Below are positions 41,068 through 49,603 of a DNA stretch of 53,010 nt, one piece after another (position 1 is the stretch's first letter; each line of letters begins with the position of its first letter). A program made the position numbers and the translations under genes. Source of the stretch: Alphaproteobacteria bacterium (GTDB lineage: Bacteria; Pseudomonadota; Alphaproteobacteria; ATCC43930; CGMCC-115725); contig JAFAYW010000281.1 of NCBI GenBank assembly GCA_019240125.1, positions 1 to 53,010 on the forward strand. The letters run 5' to 3'. Under the pieces are notes generated by a model. It did not search any database. It saw only the letters and a program-made list of their open reading frames with translations, and was not told the origin of the DNA.

Positions 41068-42957
41068 CTAGGCCAATACACCGCGGCGGCGTAACTCCGC
41101 CAGCAGCTGATCGGCGAGCCGTTCCGGATCGCATTCCAGCGTGTTGAGGCGGACTTCTGGCTGCCGTGGCGGCTCGTAGGCGGAGTCGATGCCGGTGAAG
41201 TTGGGGATTATACCGCCCTGCGCCTTCGCATACAGACCCTTGGGGTCGCGGCGGATGCACTCGTCAATCGGGGTGTCGACAAACACTTCGATGAATTCGT
41301 GAGGCGCGGCGATCTCACGCGCCATCTGGCGATCGGCGCGGAATGGCGAGATAAAGGCGCAGATAGCGATCAGCCCGGCATCGCCCATCAGCCGAGCCAC
41401 CTCACCGACGCGGCGGATGTTCTCCACCCGGTCAGCATCGGTAAAGCCGAGATCGCGATTGAGGCCGTGGCGCACATTGTCGCCATCCAGCAGCATCGTG
41501 TGGCAGCCGATCGCCAGCAATTTCTGTTCGAGCAGATTGGCGACCGTCGATTTGCCGGCGCCTGAAAGGCCGGTGAACCAGAGGATCGCCGGCCGATGTC
41601 CCTTGAGATCGGCGCGCTGCGTCGGGGTGACCGTCGATTCATGCCAGTGGATATTGCTGGCGCGGCGCAAGGCAAAACTGATCGTACCGGCGGCAGCGGT
41701 ATCGTTGGTCAACCGGTCGATCAGAATGAACGCGCCGGTGTCGCGGTTGCGCTCAAAGGCGTCAAAGGCGATCGGCACGCTGGTGGCGATGTTGCAAAAG
41801 CCGATCTCGTTCAGCTCCAAGGCCCGCGCCGCGACATGCGCGCCGGTCTCGATATCGACCCGATGCTTCAGCGCGGTGATGGTAGCTGACACCGTACGGG
41901 TGCCGAGCTTCAGCCAATAGGCGCGTCCGGGGACGAGGCTGTCCTCGCGCATCCACACGAGATGCGCGGCGAACTGGTCGGCGAATTCGGTGGGCGCGTC
42001 CGGTGTCACCAGCAGATCGCCGCGCGACACATCGATCTCGTCATGCAAGACCAGGGTGACGGCATCGTTGGCGGCAGCCCACTCGCGGGCGCCATCAAAC
42101 GTGCTAATTTCCTTGATGCGCGAGGCCCGTGCCGAGCCCATGACCTGAACGATGTCGCCTACCGCCACTGTGCCCGCGGTGACCGTCCCCGCAAAGCCAC
42201 GGAATTCCTGGGTCGGGCGGTTGACCCATTGCACCGGAAAGCGGAAGTGCAGCTCCTCTGTCGCTTCCGGCTCGATGCCTTCGAGGCATTCGAGGAGGCT
42301 TGGCCCCGCGTACCACGCGGTGCGCGGTGAGGAGGCCGTCACGTTGTCACCAAAGCGAGCCGATAATGGGATCGCCGTTATCGACGAGAATTTCATGTCA
42401 ACGGCGAACTGACGAAACTCGGCCGCGAGCTGCTCGAACACCTCTTGGTCAAAGCCGCGAAGGTCGAGCTTGTTGACCGCCAGCACCACATGCCGCACGC
42501 CAAACAATGAGCAGATCAGCGTGTGCCGCCGCGTTTGCGGCAGGATGCCCTTACGCGCATCGACCAGCAGCACGGCCGCGTCGGCCGTGGAAGCGCCAAT
42601 CGCCATGTTGCGCGTGTATTGCTCATGGCCGGGAGTGTCGGCGATGATGAAATTGCGCCGCGGTGTCGAGAAATAGCGGTAGGCGACATCGATCGTGATG
42701 TGCTGCTGCCGCTCGTCTTCCAGGCCGTCGAGCAAAAGCGAGAAATCGAGATCACCGCCAGTCGTGCCGAAGCGTCCCGACTCCGCCTTCAGCGTCTCCA
42801 ACTGGTCGCCCATGACGGCGCCGGCCTCGTAAAGCAGCCGGCCGATCAGGGTCGACTTGCCGTCATCGACCGACCCACAGGTCAGGAACCGCACCAGTCG
42901 GCGATCGGTTTCCAGCGCAGCGTCAGCGTCGGGCGGCTCCATGCGGCCATCCGGCAT
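41068..42957 (-). CDS. cysNC: Sulfate adenylyltransferase large subunit fused to APS kinase
   Basis: A 629-residue bifunctional enzyme. The N-terminal GTPase has GSVDDGKST (G1), IADTPGHEQYTRN (G3) and AVNKLD (G4) and drives ATP sulfurylation with CysD. The C-terminal APS kinase (from about 450) has FTGLSGAGKSTVAN and LLDGDNVRHGLNRDLGF and makes PAPS. ATG 42957 overlaps the cysD stop by TGATG. Confidence 0.96.
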   Translation of the reverse strand: MPDGRMEPPDADAALETDRRLVRFLTCGSVDDGKSTLIGRLLYEAGAVMGDQLETLKAESGRFGTTGGDLDFSLLLDGLEDERQQHITIDVAYRYFSTPRRNFIIADTPGHEQYTRNMAIGASTADAAVLLVDARKGILPQTRRHTLICSLFGVRHVVLAVNKLDLRGFDQEVFEQLAAEFRQFAVDMKFSSITAIPLSARFGDNVTASSPRTAWYAGPSLLECLEGIEPEATEELHFRFPVQWVNRPTQEFRGFAGTVTAGTVAVGDIVQVMGSARASRIKEISTFDGAREWAAANDAVTLVLHDEIDVSRGDLLVTPDAPTEFADQFAAHLVWMREDSLVPGRAYWLKLGTRTVSATITALKHRVDIETGAHVAARALELNEIGFCNIATSVPIAFDAFERNRDTGAFILIDRLTNDTAAAGTISFALRRASNIHWHESTVTPTQRADLKGHRPAILWFTGLSGAGKSTVANLLEQKLLAIGCHTMLLDGDNVRHGLNRDLGFTDADRVENIRRVGEVARLMGDAGLIAICAFISPFRADRQMAREIAAPHEFIEVFVDTPIDECIRRDPKGLYAKAQGGIIPNFTGIDSAYEPPRQPEVRLNTLECDPERLADQLLAELRRRGVLA

Positions 42958-43907
42958 CAGAAATATCCCTGACGCTTTTTGCGCTCCATCGAGGCCGTTT
43001 CATCCCCGTCGATCAGTCGGCCCTGCCGCTCCGATACATCGGCATCGCGCAATTCGGCGACAATTTCCGGGACCGTGGCGGCGCTTGATTCGACGGCGCC
43101 GGTCAGCGGGTAGCAGCCAAGCGTGCGGAATCGTACCAGCCGCATTTCCGGTTGTTCGCCGGGTTCAAGTGGCAGCCGATCATCGTCGCGCATGATCCAG
43201 ACACCGTTGCGGCGCACAACCGGCCGATGATCGGCAAAGTAAAGCGGCACAACCGGAATGTTCTCGGCCGCGATGTATTCCCATACGTCGAGCTCGGTCC
43301 AGTTCGACATCGGGAACACGCGCATCGACTCGCCGGGGCCGAGGCGCGTGTTGTAGAGGCGCCATAGCTCCGGCCGTTGCCGGCGCGGCTCCCACCCATG
43401 CCCGGGGCCGCGTAACGAGAATACCCGCTCCTTGGCGCGGCTCTTTTCCTCGTCGCGGCGCGCCCCGCCGATCGCGGCATCGTAACGCTGGGCGTCGAGC
43501 GCCTGCTTCAGCGCCTCGGTCTTCATGACAGCCGTGTGCAAAGCGGAGCCCGAGGCGATCGGATTGATGCCGCGCGCCAATCCTTCCGCGTTGGTATGGA
43601 CGCGCAGGTCGAGGTCGAGTGTCTGGGCGATCGCGTCGCGGAACGCGATCATCTCGCGAAATTTCCACGTCGTGTCGATGTGCAACACCGGCATCGTCAC
43701 CGGCGCCGGGTGGAACGCCTTGCGCGCGAGATGGAGAAGAACGCTGGAGTCCTTGCCGATCGAGTAAAGGATGACCGGGTTGCGAAACTCGGCAGCTACC
43801 TCGCGGAAAATGTGGATGGCTTCGGTTTCAAGGCGCCGCAAGTGACGCGAAAGTCTCTCGCCCACTGGTTTTTCTACAGAGGGCGAGACGGCGACTGTTA
43901 TACCCAA
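42957..43907 (-). CDS. cysD: Sulfate adenylyltransferase small subunit
   Basis: Up to 316 residues. [19 protein letters not shown], the PP-loop-like [19 protein letters not shown], and the C-terminal [12 protein letters not shown] are hallmark CysD sequences. The start is uncertain: TTG 43907 has AGGG upstream, while GTG 43865 ([10 protein letters not shown]) better matches the usual N-terminus. It forms the CysDN ATP sulfurylase with the overlapping cysNC. Confidence 0.95.
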   Translation of the reverse strand: MGITVAVSPSVEKPVGERLSRHLRRLETEAIHIFREVAAEFRNPVILYSIGKDSSVLLHLARKAFHPAPVTMPVLHIDTTWKFREMIAFRDAIAQTLDLDLRVHTNAEGLARGINPIASGSALHTAVMKTEALKQALDAQRYDAAIGGARRDEEKSRAKERVFSLRGPGHGWEPRRQRPELWRLYNTRLGPGESMRVFPMSNWTELDVWEYIAAENIPVVPLYFADHRPVVRRNGVWIMRDDDRLPLEPGEQPEMRLVRFRTLGCYPLTGAVESSAATVPEIVAELRDADVSERQGRLIDGDETASMERKKRQGYF

Positions 43908-43909
43908 AA

Positions 43910-44350
43910 CTAAATCCCTGGTACGACCCGCCCGGTAACGGTTTTCCGAGCGCCGACTCCCTCATGTTCTAACGCGGCATGGATCGTGTCGAGCAGGATT
44001 CGCTCGCTTACCGGCTTTGCCAGATAACTGATCGCGCCATTGGCACCGGCTCGCTCCCGTTCGCTCCGGGTCGGCAATGCTGTAATCAGTATGGTCGGGA
44101 TGATATGGCCGCTGGCGATCAGATGCTCGTGCAGCGCCATCCCTGACATTTCCGGCATCCGGATGTCGAGGATCATGCAACCGATCCGGTCGAAGGCCTG
44201 AAGGTCCAGCAGGGCGCGCGCTGACGGAAAGTTCAGTACCTGAAATCCGTACGAAATCAGCATGCGCTGAAGCGCGTCACGCAGCGGCTGATCGTCGTCG
44301 ACGATCGCGATGACGCGCTCCCGTGCCGGCATATCTCCTGCAACCGTCAT
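43910..44350 (-). CDS. Single-domain response regulator
   Basis: A 146-residue CheY-like receiver of the FixJ type with no output domain. The acidic pocket is in [14 protein letters not shown], the phosphoacceptor Asp in [13 protein letters not shown] (about 62), the conserved Thr in ILITALPT and the Lys in YLAKPVS. The last 20 residues are unstructured. It lies 88 bp downstream of the histidine kinase and is probably its partner. Confidence 0.88.
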   Translation of the reverse strand: MTVAGDMPARERVIAIVDDDQPLRDALQRMLISYGFQVLNFPSARALLDLQAFDRIGCMILDIRMPEMSGMALHEHLIASGHIIPTILITALPTRSERERAGANGAISYLAKPVSERILLDTIHAALEHEGVGARKTVTGRVVPGI

Positions 44351-44438
44351 GAAAGACAGAGTAACGCCGCCACCGATCCAGTAACGAGCGGGCGCTCGGA
44401 CAGCGCGGTAACGATAAAGGGCAGAGAATTCACCCCTT

Positions 44439-46040
44439 TTAGAGAATAGGGTCGGCCGAACCGCTTGCCGAGGGAAGTACGAGGATGAACCGGGCGCCGT
44501 GCGGCTGGTTTGGCTCGGCCCGCAGCTTGCCGCCATGCGCCTCGACGATCGAAAGGCTGATCGCTAATCCCAATCCCAGACCGTGCGCCTTGGTCGTATA
44601 GAAGCTGTCGAAGATGCGGCCAGCCGGTCCAGGGGGCAATCCAATCCCGGTATCTTCGACAATGATGGTCACGGCGTCGGCCGGTTCAGCTGTGGTGCGC
44701 AGAGTCAATCGGCGCGGTTTGGCGACCCCCTCCATGGCCTCGACCGCGTTGGTGACCAGATTGACGATGACCTGGCGCAGTTGCACCGGGTCGGCCATCA
44801 GCGATGGCAACTCCAGGTCGAGCTGCGGTCGCACGGTCACCGCCTGCCGATCGATACTGGCGCGGCAAAGCTCGACCACCTCGTCGAGCAGAGCGTTGAC
44901 ATTCACCACAAGCCGTTGCGGTTCTTTCTTTTCGAACAGCGCGCGGATCCGCGTGATGACATCGGCCGCGCGATGGCCGTCGGCGACGATGCATTCTGCC
45001 GCGTCGCGGGCATTGTCGAGCAGCGGCGGATCGCGTGTCAGCGATCGCAGGCAGGCGCCGCCATTGGCGGTGATCGCCGCCAATGGCTGGTTGATCTCAT
45101 GAGCGATTGTGCCGGCCACTTCCGCCAAGGTAGCCAGCCGCATCGTCCGCGCCAGTTCGGTTTGCAATTCCTGCAACGCCTGCTCGGTCGCCCGCCGTTC
45201 CGTCACATCGATGATCGTGCCGATGCACTCGATCATCGCCCCGCTCGGCGTTACCTCGCCAACGGCCTGCACCTGCCGAATGGCGCCTCCAGCGACGACA
45301 ATCCGGGCGTCGCAGGAGAAATCCCCTCTCGCGAGAAGGGCTCGCTGCATCTCCGCCTCGAAGCGGATGCGATCATCGGGATACATCCGTTCGATCAGCA
45401 GATCGTATGAGGGAACCACCCCGGCCGCATCGATCTCCAGGATGGTGAACAGCTCCGCCGACCAGCTCATTTCGCCGCCCGGCAGCCGCAGGATCCAGCT
45501 TGCTGTGCGGCTCAGCTTTTCGCCTTGCGCCAGCAGCGCCTCGCTGCGCCGCAATTCCTCCTCGGCGGCTTGCCGATCGGCGATCTCGATCTGCAACGCC
45601 TGATTGGTCTCGCGCAGCGCGGCGGTGCGCTGTGCGACCGCGGTCTCGAGCAAGTGCTGCGTCTTGCGGCGATGCGCGCTCCAGGCAAAGCTCATAAAGG
45701 TGCAGATGACAAACGCGCCAAAGGCCGGGATTTCCTCAGGTGCTATCCACAGGCTGAACAGAGGCGGCGTCCACACATCCTCGACGATCAGGATCGACAG
45801 CACGACCGACAGCAGACCGGGGCCGCGGCCGAACCAGGCGCTGGCCACCACAGCGGCATAAAACGGGAAACTCACAAACCGGCCGGACAGCGCCTGGACA
45901 AGGAAGCCGGAGCCGGTGGCCAGAAAGACGAACAGCAGCGTCAACCCGTAGCCGAGCGCCGGCCCGCGCCAGTGATCGTGATCGGCGTCTGGCGGCAGGT
46001 TAGGAGTGGCGGCCTCGGTGGGCCCGGCGAGGTGATCCAC
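44439..46040 (-). CDS. Membrane PAS histidine kinase
   Basis: About 533 residues. N-terminal membrane helices (LGYGLTLLFVFLATGSGFLV, FPFYAAVVASAWFGRGPGLL) resemble the DUF4118 sensor of KdpD-like kinases. Then come a coiled coil, a PAS domain (about 210-320), the H-box AGTIAHEINQPLAAI with the phosphorylated His (about 335), the N-box NLVTNAVEAM and the G-boxes DTGIGLPPG and GLGLGLAIS. This is the FixL/DctB-like type. Start is unclear: GTG 46040 is used, TTG 46052 is possible, and an upstream ATG lies inside the opposite SDR gene. Confidence 0.85.
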   Translation of the reverse strand: MDHLAGPTEAATPNLPPDADHDHWRGPALGYGLTLLFVFLATGSGFLVQALSGRFVSFPFYAAVVASAWFGRGPGLLSVVLSILIVEDVWTPPLFSLWIAPEEIPAFGAFVICTFMSFAWSAHRRKTQHLLETAVAQRTAALRETNQALQIEIADRQAAEEELRRSEALLAQGEKLSRTASWILRLPGGEMSWSAELFTILEIDAAGVVPSYDLLIERMYPDDRIRFEAEMQRALLARGDFSCDARIVVAGGAIRQVQAVGEVTPSGAMIECIGTIIDVTERRATEQALQELQTELARTMRLATLAEVAGTIAHEINQPLAAITANGGACLRSLTRDPPLLDNARDAAECIVADGHRAADVITRIRALFEKKEPQRLVVNVNALLDEVVELCRASIDRQAVTVRPQLDLELPSLMADPVQLRQVIVNLVTNAVEAMEGVAKPRRLTLRTTAEPADAVTIIVEDTGIGLPPGPAGRIFDSFYTTKAHGLGLGLAISLSIVEAHGGKLRAEPNQPHGARFILVLPSASGSADPIL

Positions 46041-46175
46041 TGATGACGTCAATCGTGCGCTCCACCCGTAGAGCCTCAGGATAGCATCGTTTGCCCGCTC
46101 GGCATTGCTGCCAGCGGCGATTGACCCTCCGGAACAGCAGTGCTTTCCTCCCGGCGCTCCAAGGGAGGCTCCATA

Positions 46176-46937
46176 ATGAAGAGTGAACAGGTGCTGGCCG
46201 GCAAAGTCGCCATCGTAACCGGGGCGGGAAAGAATATCGGCAAGGCCATCGCGCTGGCCTTGGCACGCGACGGGGCGGCGGTGGTCGTGAACGGACGCGG
46301 CGACCGGGCGATCATCGAGGAAACCGTGAGCGAGATCGAGGCGCTGGGCGGCCGTGCTCTGCCACATCTCGCCGATGTTTCAAAGCAGGACGCGGTGGCG
46401 GGGCTGGTCGAGGCTGCGGTCAAGGCGTTCGGTGGCATCGATATCGCGGTCAACAATGCCGGTCTGCGGCGGCAGACGCCATTTCTTGAGATGAGCCTTG
46501 AAGAGTGGCGCGAGATTCTGGCGGTCGCGCTCGACGGCGCCTTCATCCTCGCCAAGGCGGTAGCACCTGAAATGATCAAGCGCGGGGGCGGCAGCATCGT
46601 CGGCCTGTCGGGCATCTCGCATCATGCCGGCGCGCGCAACCGGGTGCATGTCAACGCCTCGAAGGCGGGGCTCGAGGGGTTCATTCGCGGTCTCGCGATG
46701 GAGTTGGCGCCGCACAACATCACCGCCAATTGCGTCGCGCCCGGCTCGATCGACACCGTGCGCGGCGCTTCGGCCGGCGGCCCGCAAGGCCGTGCGATGA
46801 GCCGCGACATTCCGCTCGGTCATCAAGGCCGCTCCGAGGATATCGCCGCGACTGTACGCTTTCTCGTCGGCCCGGAAGGCCACTACATCACCGGCCAGAC
46901 GATTCACGTCAATGGCGGGCTGTTCCTGTCGAAATGA
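46176..46937 (+). CDS. SDR-family protein lacking the catalytic tyrosine
   Basis: A 253-residue SDR with TGAGKNIGKAIALAL (about 15-30), NNAG (about 92) and SGISHHAG at the catalytic Ser. The expected Y-x-x-x-K is V-N-A-S-K (in RVHVNASKAGLEG, about 155-167): Lys is kept, Tyr is Val with His just before it. The C-terminal ITGQTIHVNGGLF is standard. AAGGGAGG precedes ATG 46176. ATGA overlap or near-overlap with the following gene implies a common pathway. Confidence 0.87.
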   Translation: MKSEQVLAGKVAIVTGAGKNIGKAIALALARDGAAVVVNGRGDRAIIEETVSEIEALGGRALPHLADVSKQDAVAGLVEAAVKAFGGIDIAVNNAGLRRQTPFLEMSLEEWREILAVALDGAFILAKAVAPEMIKRGGGSIVGLSGISHHAGARNRVHVNASKAGLEGFIRGLAMELAPHNITANCVAPGSIDTVRGASAGGPQGRAMSRDIPLGHQGRSEDIAATVRFLVGPEGHYITGQTIHVNGGLFLSK

Positions 46938-46966
46938 GCCATGTTGAGATCACGGAGCGAGGTGAG

Positions 46967-47833
46967 ATGACACAGGGGTTGCGCGAGGCGGTGGCGGCCG
47001 GCGCGCTGGTTCGCGTCATGTCGGCGCACAATCCGCTCTCGGCACGGCTCGCCGAGGAGGCGGGGTTCGACGCGATCTGGGCGAGCGGCTTCGAACTGTC
47101 GGCCACCTATGGCGTGCCCGATGCGAGCCTGCTATCGCTGACCCAGCACCTCGATATGACCCGCGCGATCATCGAGCAGGTGGCGATCCCGATGATCGCC
47201 GATCTCGATACCGGTTATGGCAACGCGATCAATGTCGGGCATGTCGTCGGCGCCTACGCGCGGGCCGGTGCTGCCGCGGTGGTGCTCGAAGACAAGACTT
47301 TTCCCAAGGACACCAGTTTGCTCGCCGGCGGGCGGCAGGAGCTGGTGCGGGTCGAGGAGTTCCAGGGCAAGATCGAGGCGGCGCGCGCTGCTGGTGCGGC
47401 GCGTGGGGTGCTTGTGATCGCCCGCACCGAGGCGCTGATCGCCGATCTGGGCATCGACGAGGCGTTGCGTCGTGGCGCCGCCTATGCCGAGGCCGGCGCC
47501 GACCTGCTGCTGATCCACTCGAAGCGCAAGACACCGGATGAGATCGTCGCCTTTACCCGGCAATGGCCCGGCACGATCCCGCTGACCATCGTGCCGACCG
47601 CGTATCCCGAATTCACCGAGGAGAAAATCCGCGGCCTCGGCAAGATCGCTGTCGTGATCTACGCCAACCACGCGGTGCGCGCCGCGGTCACCGCGATGCG
47701 CGAGGTGTTTGCCGCGATCAGAAGCGACGGCGGCATCCACAATGTCGACAAGCGCATCGTCTCGGTCGAGGAGATCTTCGACCTGCAGCGCGTACCGGCG
47801 ATGAAGGCGGCGGAAAAGAAATACCTGCGCTGA
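46967..47833 (+). CDS. Isocitrate lyase/PEP mutase superfamily, phosphonopyruvate hydrolase type
   Basis: A 288-residue TIM-barrel enzyme. MIADLDTGYGNAINV holds the Mg-binding Asp, and EDKTFPKDTSLLAGG is the gating loop. In PEP mutase this loop reads E-D-K-x-F-P-K-T-N-S; here Asn is Thr, as in phosphonopyruvate hydrolase, which splits phosphonopyruvate to pyruvate and phosphate. The rest (QELVRVEEFQGKIEAARAAG, IHSKRKTPDEI, VPTAYPEFTE) follows the hydrolase well. ATG 46967 has GAGGTGAG; ATG 46934, overlapping the SDR stop, adds 11 residues. Confidence 0.82.
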   Translation: MTQGLREAVAAGALVRVMSAHNPLSARLAEEAGFDAIWASGFELSATYGVPDASLLSLTQHLDMTRAIIEQVAIPMIADLDTGYGNAINVGHVVGAYARAGAAAVVLEDKTFPKDTSLLAGGRQELVRVEEFQGKIEAARAAGAARGVLVIARTEALIADLGIDEALRRGAAYAEAGADLLLIHSKRKTPDEIVAFTRQWPGTIPLTIVPTAYPEFTEEKIRGLGKIAVVIYANHAVRAAVTAMREVFAAIRSDGGIHNVDKRIVSVEEIFDLQRVPAMKAAEKKYLR

Positions 47834-47857
47834 CTGAGGTGATCGAGGCGAGCAGCG

Positions 47858-49039
47858 TCAGGGCTCGGCGCTTATGGGAGCTGGGCCGGTATAGCGGGCT
47901 CGCGGTCTGATCAGGACCGTGCTGTCATATTGCTCGATGGCGTGAGCGATCCATCCAACCGAGCGGGCCACGAGGAATATCGCAAACGCCGCGCCCTGCG
48001 GCAGGCCGAGCACGGTTGCGGTCAGGCCCAGCGCGAAATCGACATTGGGTCGCTGCCCGCCCAAGCGCGTCGCCCCTTCAACGATACCGTCGATCCACTG
48101 GGCTCGCTTTGGCACAGCGGCCGCCAGGGCTGTCACGATCGCATGCGCACGCGGGTCGCCGTGCGGATAAAGCGGCTGGCCCATTCCCGGCAGGGTTTCA
48201 TCGCGGGCCAGCCGCGCAGCCATCACCGGCACCGGGTCGGGCGCCTCCGCCAATTCACGGAACATCGCCTCGGCGCGCGCCGAGACGCCGCCGTGCCGGC
48301 GGCCCGACAGAGCGGCCAGGGCGCCCGTCACCACCGCATACGGGGTGGCTCCAGTCGAGGCGATGCAGCGCGCGACAAAGGTCGAGGCGTTGAGTTCGTG
48401 GTCGGCCAGCAGGACCAGGCAGCGACGGACGACGTCGCTGCCCGAGGCATCGAGCCCCCAGGCAACGCTCAGCTGATCATGCACCGAGTGCTCGCAGACC
48501 GCGTGCTGGGTGACGCAGGCCGTCAGCAGCGCCAGGATCGACCGCCCGGTTCGAACAAGACCGGGGCGGCTGAGATCGAGCGCCGCGAAATCGCTGGCGG
48601 CGGCTTCCGCCAGCGCGATATGGCAACGCTCGATCAGGCCGCCCGCGCACCCCGGCTGCCTAACGCCATGCGAAAGCGGCACCAAAGCGCTGGGTGCTAT
48701 ATTCCACAGGAGCGCCGCGATATCCTCGAGCGATGCCGTCATGGCGAGAGCCAGGGCGTCTTGGCCGCGGTAGTAGTGCCGTTCGCCCTCGATCGTGCCG
48801 ATCGCGGAGTCGATGACCGGGATGACGGTTGCACGCGGCTCGCCATACCGGGCGCTGCCGCGGCTGGCGCGAAATCGGTCCACCTCCTCTGCATCGTATT
48901 GCCGCTCGCGGTGACCGGCGACCGCAACCGAATGTAGAAGCCCCCGGCTGACATAGGCGTAAAGCGTGTCGAGTTTGACCCCGAGCCGCGTGGCTGTTTC
49001 GCGCGCCGACAGATAGAAGCCATCCATACTTGATTTCAT
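47858..49039 (-). CDS. Citrate synthase-like protein with N-terminal HTH
   Basis: A 393-residue protein. Residues 1-60 are a MerR/excisionase-type helix-turn-helix (YLSARETATRLGVKLDTLYA then YVSRGLLHSV). The rest is a citrate synthase fold, with the histidine in LADHELNASTFVARC (about 215), GRRHGGV (about 245), and GHGD-like HGDPRA (about 305). The catalytic Asp region DFALG (about 345) is present. It could be a 2-methylcitrate/citrate synthase relative that doubles as a DNA-binding regulator. The start overlaps a palindrome. Confidence 0.83.
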   Translation of the reverse strand: MKSSMDGFYLSARETATRLGVKLDTLYAYVSRGLLHSVAVAGHRERQYDAEEVDRFRASRGSARYGEPRATVIPVIDSAIGTIEGERHYYRGQDALALAMTASLEDIAALLWNIAPSALVPLSHGVRQPGCAGGLIERCHIALAEAAASDFAALDLSRPGLVRTGRSILALLTACVTQHAVCEHSVHDQLSVAWGLDASGSDVVRRCLVLLADHELNASTFVARCIASTGATPYAVVTGALAALSGRRHGGVSARAEAMFRELAEAPDPVPVMAARLARDETLPGMGQPLYPHGDPRAHAIVTALAAAVPKRAQWIDGIVEGATRLGGQRPNVDFALGLTATVLGLPQGAAFAIFLVARSVGWIAHAIEQYDSTVLIRPRARYTGPAPISAEP

Positions 49040-49047
49040 GAATCAAG
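49029..49047. promoter_or_regulatory. Palindromic operator at the start of the HTH-citrate synthase gene
   Basis: CTTGATT-N5-AATCAAG is a perfect inverted repeat covering the ATG at 49039. A related CAAGCTTG lies at about 49073-49080, nearer the divergent cupin gene. Likely bound by a dimeric HTH protein, plausibly the adjacent gene product itself. Confidence 0.5.
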
Positions 49048-49103
49048 ATTGACTCATTCGGCCGATGCTTATCAAGCTTGAGGATCAGATCGGGAGGTGA
49101 TGG

Positions 49104-49589
49104 ATGGCCAAGCGCATCGATGTTTCCGGGCAGGTACCAACGATAGGCACTCTCTACCCGCCACCTTTTGATGAGCCTTGCCGTGCCCGCGAACGCATCA
49201 AGCTGGGCGATGCCGCCGGTCTAACGCAATACGGGGTAAACATGCTGCGGCTGCCGCCCGGCGCATGGTCGAGCCAGCGTCATTGGCACACCGAGCAGGA
49301 TGAGTTCATCTTCGTCGTGTCCGGCGAAGTCACGCTTGTCAGCGATGCGGGCGACGAGATTTTGCGGGCCGGCGACAGCGCCGGGTTCAAAGCCGGCGAC
49401 CGTAATGGCCACTGCCTGCAAAACCGGTCATCCGCCGAGGCGGCGGTGCTGGAGGTCGGCACCCGGCTCAAGAACGATGCCGCCTATTACCCCGATATCG
49501 ACATGGTGGCGCCGCCGGGCGGCCAACCCGCCGCCTACACGCACCGCGACGGCACGCCGTATACCGACCTCAAGCGTCGCGGCCCCTGA
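49104..49589 (+). CDS. Single-domain cupin protein
   Basis: A 161-residue cupin. Motif 1 is RHWHTEQDEFIFVVSGE (about 56-72), with the two His and Glu that bind metal; motif 2 is AGFKAGDRNGHCLQN (about 93-107). The C-terminal YYPDIDMVAPPGG and YTHRDGTPY are typical of cupins related to mannose-6-phosphate isomerase-like or transcription-associated proteins. GGGAGGTG precedes ATG 49104. It is divergent from the HTH-citrate synthase and may share its operator. Confidence 0.85.
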   Translation: MAKRIDVSGQVPTIGTLYPPPFDEPCRARERIKLGDAAGLTQYGVNMLRLPPGAWSSQRHWHTEQDEFIFVVSGEVTLVSDAGDEILRAGDSAGFKAGDRNGHCLQNRSSAEAAVLEVGTRLKNDAAYYPDIDMVAPPGGQPAAYTHRDGTPYTDLKRRGP

Positions 49590-49603
49590 CCCGCCCGGGA
49601 ACA

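Noticed and set aside
43910..44350. A full FixJ-type transcription factor
   Set aside because: The protein stops after the receiver domain; no DNA-binding domain is encoded before or after in frame.
46041..46367. Upstream extension of the histidine kinase
   Set aside because: It would run antisense through the SDR gene at 46176 and has no membrane or domain character.
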